This document shows, one piece after another, positions 6,640 through 8,653 of a DNA stretch of 8,653 nt. The stretch comes from Oscillospiraceae bacterium (lineage in GTDB: Bacteria; Bacillota; Clostridia; Oscillospirales; Butyricicoccaceae), in NCBI GenBank assembly GCA_902797555.1, contig CADBTM010000188.1, positions 1-8,653 on the forward strand, written 5' to 3'. How positions within the stretch are numbered: the stretch's first letter is position 1; the number at the start of each line of letters is the position of its first letter. The notes under the pieces were generated by a model. That model made no database searches. It had not been told where the DNA came from and was given only the letters and a program-made list of their open reading frames with translations. The position numbers and the translations under genes are program-made.

Positions 6640-6651
6640 AGCCTGATTTTT
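6619..6651 (+). terminator. Intrinsic terminator in the ABC-F leader (attenuator)
   Basis: CAGGCTGTGGA (6619-6629) and TCCGCAGCCTG (6635-6645) form an 11-bp stem with one U-G pair and a 5-nt loop (TGCTT). ATTTTTAT follows, with the T run at 6647-6651. It ends before the ABC-F Shine-Dalgarno sequence (6658-6665) and start codon (6674), so it is placed to abort transcription of that gene rather than to end the preceding one. The loop and 3' arm are shared with the antiterminator helix. Confidence 0.8.
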
Positions 6652-6673
6652 ATATGGAAAGGGTGCGAATACC

Positions 6674-8161
6674 ATGTCTGTCATACAAATCACCGGATTG
6701 ACGTTTTCCTATGATGGGAGCGCCGATGTCATTTTTGATCATGTCAACCTGAGAATGGACACCGATTGGCGGCTGGGGTTGACAGGCCGCAACGGCAGGG
6801 GAAAGACCACGCTGCTCCGACTGCTGTGTGGGGATCTGGAATATGAAGGAACGATCTCCAAAAATGTTCGATTTGCCTATTTTCCTTATGCTGTAAAGGA
6901 TAGCAACCTGACAGCAATAGATGCGATCCGACAGGCTGCTCCCGACGCAGAGGAATGGGAGATCCAGAGGGAGCTGTCTCTGCTGGAGGTGGATGAAAGC
7001 GTTTGGAGCCGTCCCCTTGCAACCTTGTCCGGAGGTGAGCAGACCAAGACTCTGCTGGCTGCGCTCTTTTTGCGGAAAGCCTGCTTTCCGCTCATCGACG
7101 AGCCAACCAATCATCTGGACCTGGAGGGCAGGCGCGTTCTCAGCCGGTATCTGAAAAATAAAACCGGATATATCGTTGTGTCCCACGATCGCGCCTTCCT
7201 CGACGGATGCGTGGATCATATCCTGTCTATCAACCGAGGGGATATTGAGGTACAAAACGGAAACTTTTCTTCATGGTGGGAAAACCGTCAGCGACAGGAT
7301 CGCTTTGAGCTGGAGCAGAATGCCAAGCTGAAAAAGGAGATCCGTCGTCTGACAGAAACGGCGCGGGAAAAGGCAGAATGGTCGGACACGGCAGAGCGCC
7401 GCAAGACTGGCATTGACCGCAATCAGGTGGACAATGTAAAGGGATGGCGGCCGCTGCAGGGGGCAAAATCCAAAAAGCAGATGTCCCGTGCCAAGGCCAT
7501 CGAAAAGCGCACAGAGTCCGCCATTGAGGAAAAGTCCGCCTTGCTCAAAAATATCGAGCTGCAGGGGGATCTTAAGCTGTCGCCGCTCGTTCACCACGCC
7601 GATCCTTTGCTGTGGCTGGAGGGGCTGACTGCCGGCTACGGGGAGAAAGCCGTTTGCAAGGACATCAGCTTTACAGTTAAGCAAGGAGAGCGTGTTGCCC
7701 TGCAAGGGCGAAACGGATGCGGAAAAACCACCTTGCTCAAGCTGATTCTCGGAGAACCGATCGATTATTCCGGTACGATCTACCGCGCCTCCGGGCTGAA
7801 TCTATCCTATGTGTCACAAAGCACCGCCGATCTGCACGGCTCGCTGGCGGAATATGCCGACGCGTGGGATGTTGACCGCAGCAGGTTCCAGACCGTCCTG
7901 CGCAAGCTGGGCTTTTCCCGGGAGCAGTTTAAAAACCCCATGGAGCGTTTCAGCGAGGGACAAAAGAAAAAAGCCGTTCTTGCCCGCAGCCTTTGTCAGC
8001 AGGCACATTTGTATATCTGGGACGAGCCGCTGAACTATATCGACGTCCTCTCCCGCATGCAGATCGAAGAACTGATCGTGCAATACCGTCCGACCCTTTT
8101 GTTTGTGGAGCACGACGCGGTATTTTGCGACAAGATTGCGACAAAGATCATAAAGCTATAA
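6674..8161 (+). CDS. Lsa-type ABC-F ribosomal protection protein
   Basis: ABC-F proteins of this type are soluble ATPases that bind the ribosomal E site and dislodge drugs from the peptidyl transferase centre. Lsa relatives typically protect against lincosamides, streptogramin A and pleuromutilins. The 495 residues hold two ABC domains and no membrane segment. Domain 1 has Walker A GRNGRGKT (38-45), signature LSGGEQ (118-123), Walker B/Glu PLIDEP (D142, E143) and H-loop H171. A charged helical linker (about 202-305), the antibiotic-resistance domain, has its tip near 240-270. Domain 2 has Walker A GRNGCGKT (345-352), signature FSEGQ (426-430), Walker B YIWDEP (D450, E451) and H-loop H480. Phrases such as FPLIDEPTNHLDL, VSHDRAF and LYIWDEPLNY closely match Lsa(A) as I recall it. 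AAAGGGTG lies 8 nt before ATG. The gene stands alone behind a putative attenuator. The subfamily is confident; the drug spectrum is inferred and could be narrow or silent. Confidence 0.95.
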   Translation: MSVIQITGLTFSYDGSADVIFDHVNLRMDTDWRLGLTGRNGRGKTTLLRLLCGDLEYEGTISKNVRFAYFPYAVKDSNLTAIDAIRQAAPDAEEWEIQRELSLLEVDESVWSRPLATLSGGEQTKTLLAALFLRKACFPLIDEPTNHLDLEGRRVLSRYLKNKTGYIVVSHDRAFLDGCVDHILSINRGDIEVQNGNFSSWWENRQRQDRFELEQNAKLKKEIRRLTETAREKAEWSDTAERRKTGIDRNQVDNVKGWRPLQGAKSKKQMSRAKAIEKRTESAIEEKSALLKNIELQGDLKLSPLVHHADPLLWLEGLTAGYGEKAVCKDISFTVKQGERVALQGRNGCGKTTLLKLILGEPIDYSGTIYRASGLNLSYVSQSTADLHGSLAEYADAWDVDRSRFQTVLRKLGFSREQFKNPMERFSEGQKKKAVLARSLCQQAHLYIWDEPLNYIDVLSRMQIEELIVQYRPTLLFVEHDAVFCDKIATKIIKL

Positions 8162-8162
8162 A

Positions 8163-8194
8163 AAAACGAGGCCACCGAACGGTGGCCTCGTTTT
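8163..8194. terminator. Bidirectional intrinsic terminator between convergent genes
   Basis: AAAACGAGGCCACC (8163-8176) and GGTGGCCTCGTTTT (8181-8194) form a perfect 14-bp stem around a GAAC loop. The T run ends plus-strand transcription of the ABC-F gene, whose stop codon lies at 8159-8161. The A run at 8160-8166 supplies the U-tail for nifJ on the minus strand, whose stop is at 8209-8211. One hairpin therefore serves both genes. Confidence 0.95.
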
Positions 8195-8208
8195 GATAAA
8201 GCGAGGGA

Positions 8209-8653
8209 TTAGTTATCGTACATCTCAACCAGCTTGAGCAGGTGATCGTAGCGCTCCTTGGCAGCTTCTTCGCTGCGGGCAAAGAGGACGGTAGCACGAT
8301 CGGGGAACTCGCGGGTCAGACGGCTGTAGCGGGCTTCGTTCATCAGGAAATCCTGATAGCCGCCGGCGGGAGCCTTGGAATCGAGGGTGAACTTCTTCTC
8401 CGCAGCGGGATTGAAGCGGAACAGATTCCAGTAACCGCAGTCCACGGCACGCTTCATCTCGGCCTGGCAGTTGGTCATGCCGCCCTTGATGGAGTGCATC
8501 TCGCAGGGGCTGTAGCCGATGATCAGGGAAGGTCCATGATAGGCCTCGGCCTCTTCGATTGCCTTGATGGTCTGGTTGGGGTTGGCGCCCATGGCGACCT
8601 GCGCCACGTAGACGTAGCCGTAGCTCATCGCGATCTCGGCGAGGCTCTTCTTC
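8209..8653 (-). CDS. nifJ: Pyruvate:ferredoxin (flavodoxin) oxidoreductase, C-terminal fragment
   Basis: This homodimeric enzyme of anaerobes converts pyruvate and CoA to acetyl-CoA and CO2 while reducing ferredoxin. Only the last 147 residues are visible (complement of 8209-8652); the remaining roughly 1,000 residues lie beyond the right edge. The fragment begins KKSLAEIAMSYGYVYVAQVAMGANPNQ, the end of the thiamine-diphosphate-binding domain. It continues with GPSLIIGYSPCEMHSIKGGM, whose SPCxxH cysteine is, by family knowledge, probably a ligand of the proximal [4Fe-4S] cluster. The GYWNLFRFNP segment and a charged tail ending LVEMYDN are also family-typical. The Met at 8626-8628 is internal, not a start. 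The gene converges on the ABC-F gene and shares its terminator. Its promoter is outside the window. It marks the host as an anaerobe with ferredoxin-linked pyruvate metabolism. Confidence 0.95.
   Translation of the reverse strand, partial: KKSLAEIAMSYGYVYVAQVAMGANPNQTIKAIEEAEAYHGPSLIIGYSPCEMHSIKGGMTNCQAEMKRAVDCGYWNLFRFNPAAEKKFTLDSKAPAGGYQDFLMNEARYSRLTREFPDRATVLFARSEEAAKERYDHLLKLVEMYDN

Larger units (their letters stand above)
6423..6673 (+). promoter_or_regulatory. Leader region of the ABC-F gene: putative ribosome-mediated transcription attenuator
   Basis: These 251 nt separate the M5-like stop from the ABC-F start and hold no long gene. Read left to right, they contain: a promoter-like -35/-10 pair; a Shine-Dalgarno sequence and 7-codon ORF; a short hairpin (6529-6543); segment C (6561-6572); a second hairpin (6586-6614); an intrinsic terminator (6619-6651); and the Shine-Dalgarno sequence of the ABC-F gene (AAAGGGTG, 6658-6665). 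C is complementary both to the leader ORF and to the terminator 3' half, giving a switch between termination and read-through. Attenuators with short leader ORFs are an established mode of control for ABC-F resistance genes. No good U-tailed terminator follows the upstream operon before this promoter, so the attenuator may also stop operon read-through. The elements are seen in sequence; the switching model is inferred. Confidence 0.68.

Noticed and set aside
6511..6672. Similarity between GGGTACGAATCACAT (6511-6525) and GGGTGCGAATACCAT (6661-6675)
   Set aside because: 12 of 15 bases match, but the segment is short, has no start codon in the first copy and no plausible role; chance is not excluded.
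6654..6701. Second possible leader ORF starting ATG GAA AGG GTG and overlapping the ABC-F start
   Set aside because: No Shine-Dalgarno sequence, because the T run of the terminator precedes it, and its first bases are the ribosome binding site of the ABC-F gene.

Overview
The window reads as chromosome of an anaerobic, fairly GC-rich Clostridia (Firmicutes). An Oscillospiraceae/Ruminococcaceae-like host is an inference from four things: pyruvate:ferredoxin oxidoreductase, a Clostridia-style AlaRS, the comEC-holA order, and an RNase M5-like Toprim gene with a DUF4093-type tail. No tRNA, rRNA, CRISPR array, IS element or phage gene was seen.

Layout. (1) Positions 1-6422, plus strand, hold one tightly packed run: alaS (5' end outside the window), a HINT-type HIT hydrolase, comEC, holA and an RNase M5-like gene. 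Gaps are 11, 4 and 4 nt, then a 4-nt ATGA overlap, so the genes are probably co-transcribed and translationally coupled. They mix translation (alaS), nucleotide housekeeping (HIT), DNA uptake (comEC), replication (holA) and RNA processing (M5-like). (2) Positions 6423-6673 hold 251 nt without a long gene, but the stretch is dense with signals: a plausible promoter, a 7-codon leader ORF (MYNRFFC) with a good Shine-Dalgarno sequence, nested hairpins, and an intrinsic terminator ending about 22 nt before the next start codon. (3) Positions 6674-8161 encode an Lsa-type ABC-F ribosomal protection protein. (4) A 14-bp perfect bidirectional terminator (8163-8194) separates it from the convergent 3' end of nifJ (minus strand, running off the right edge).

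The most interesting item is the ABC-F leader. Segment C (6561-6572) can pair in two mutually exclusive ways. One partner is codons 4-7 of the leader ORF (6494-6504, 10 bp with one bulge), which leaves the terminator free to form. The other is the loop and 3' arm of the terminator (6629-6639, 11 bp with one bulge), which destroys it. A ribosome stalled by a drug on the leader ORF would cover the first partner, free C and allow read-through into the resistance gene. This is a complete ribosome-mediated transcription attenuator readable from sequence. The class is known for ABC-F genes; this specific architecture I infer here.

The second notable item is ComEC. Its channel and OB regions look normal, but its C-terminal metallo-beta-lactamase domain has lost every recognisable metal-binding motif, including HxHxDH, so it is predicted to be inactive as a nuclease.
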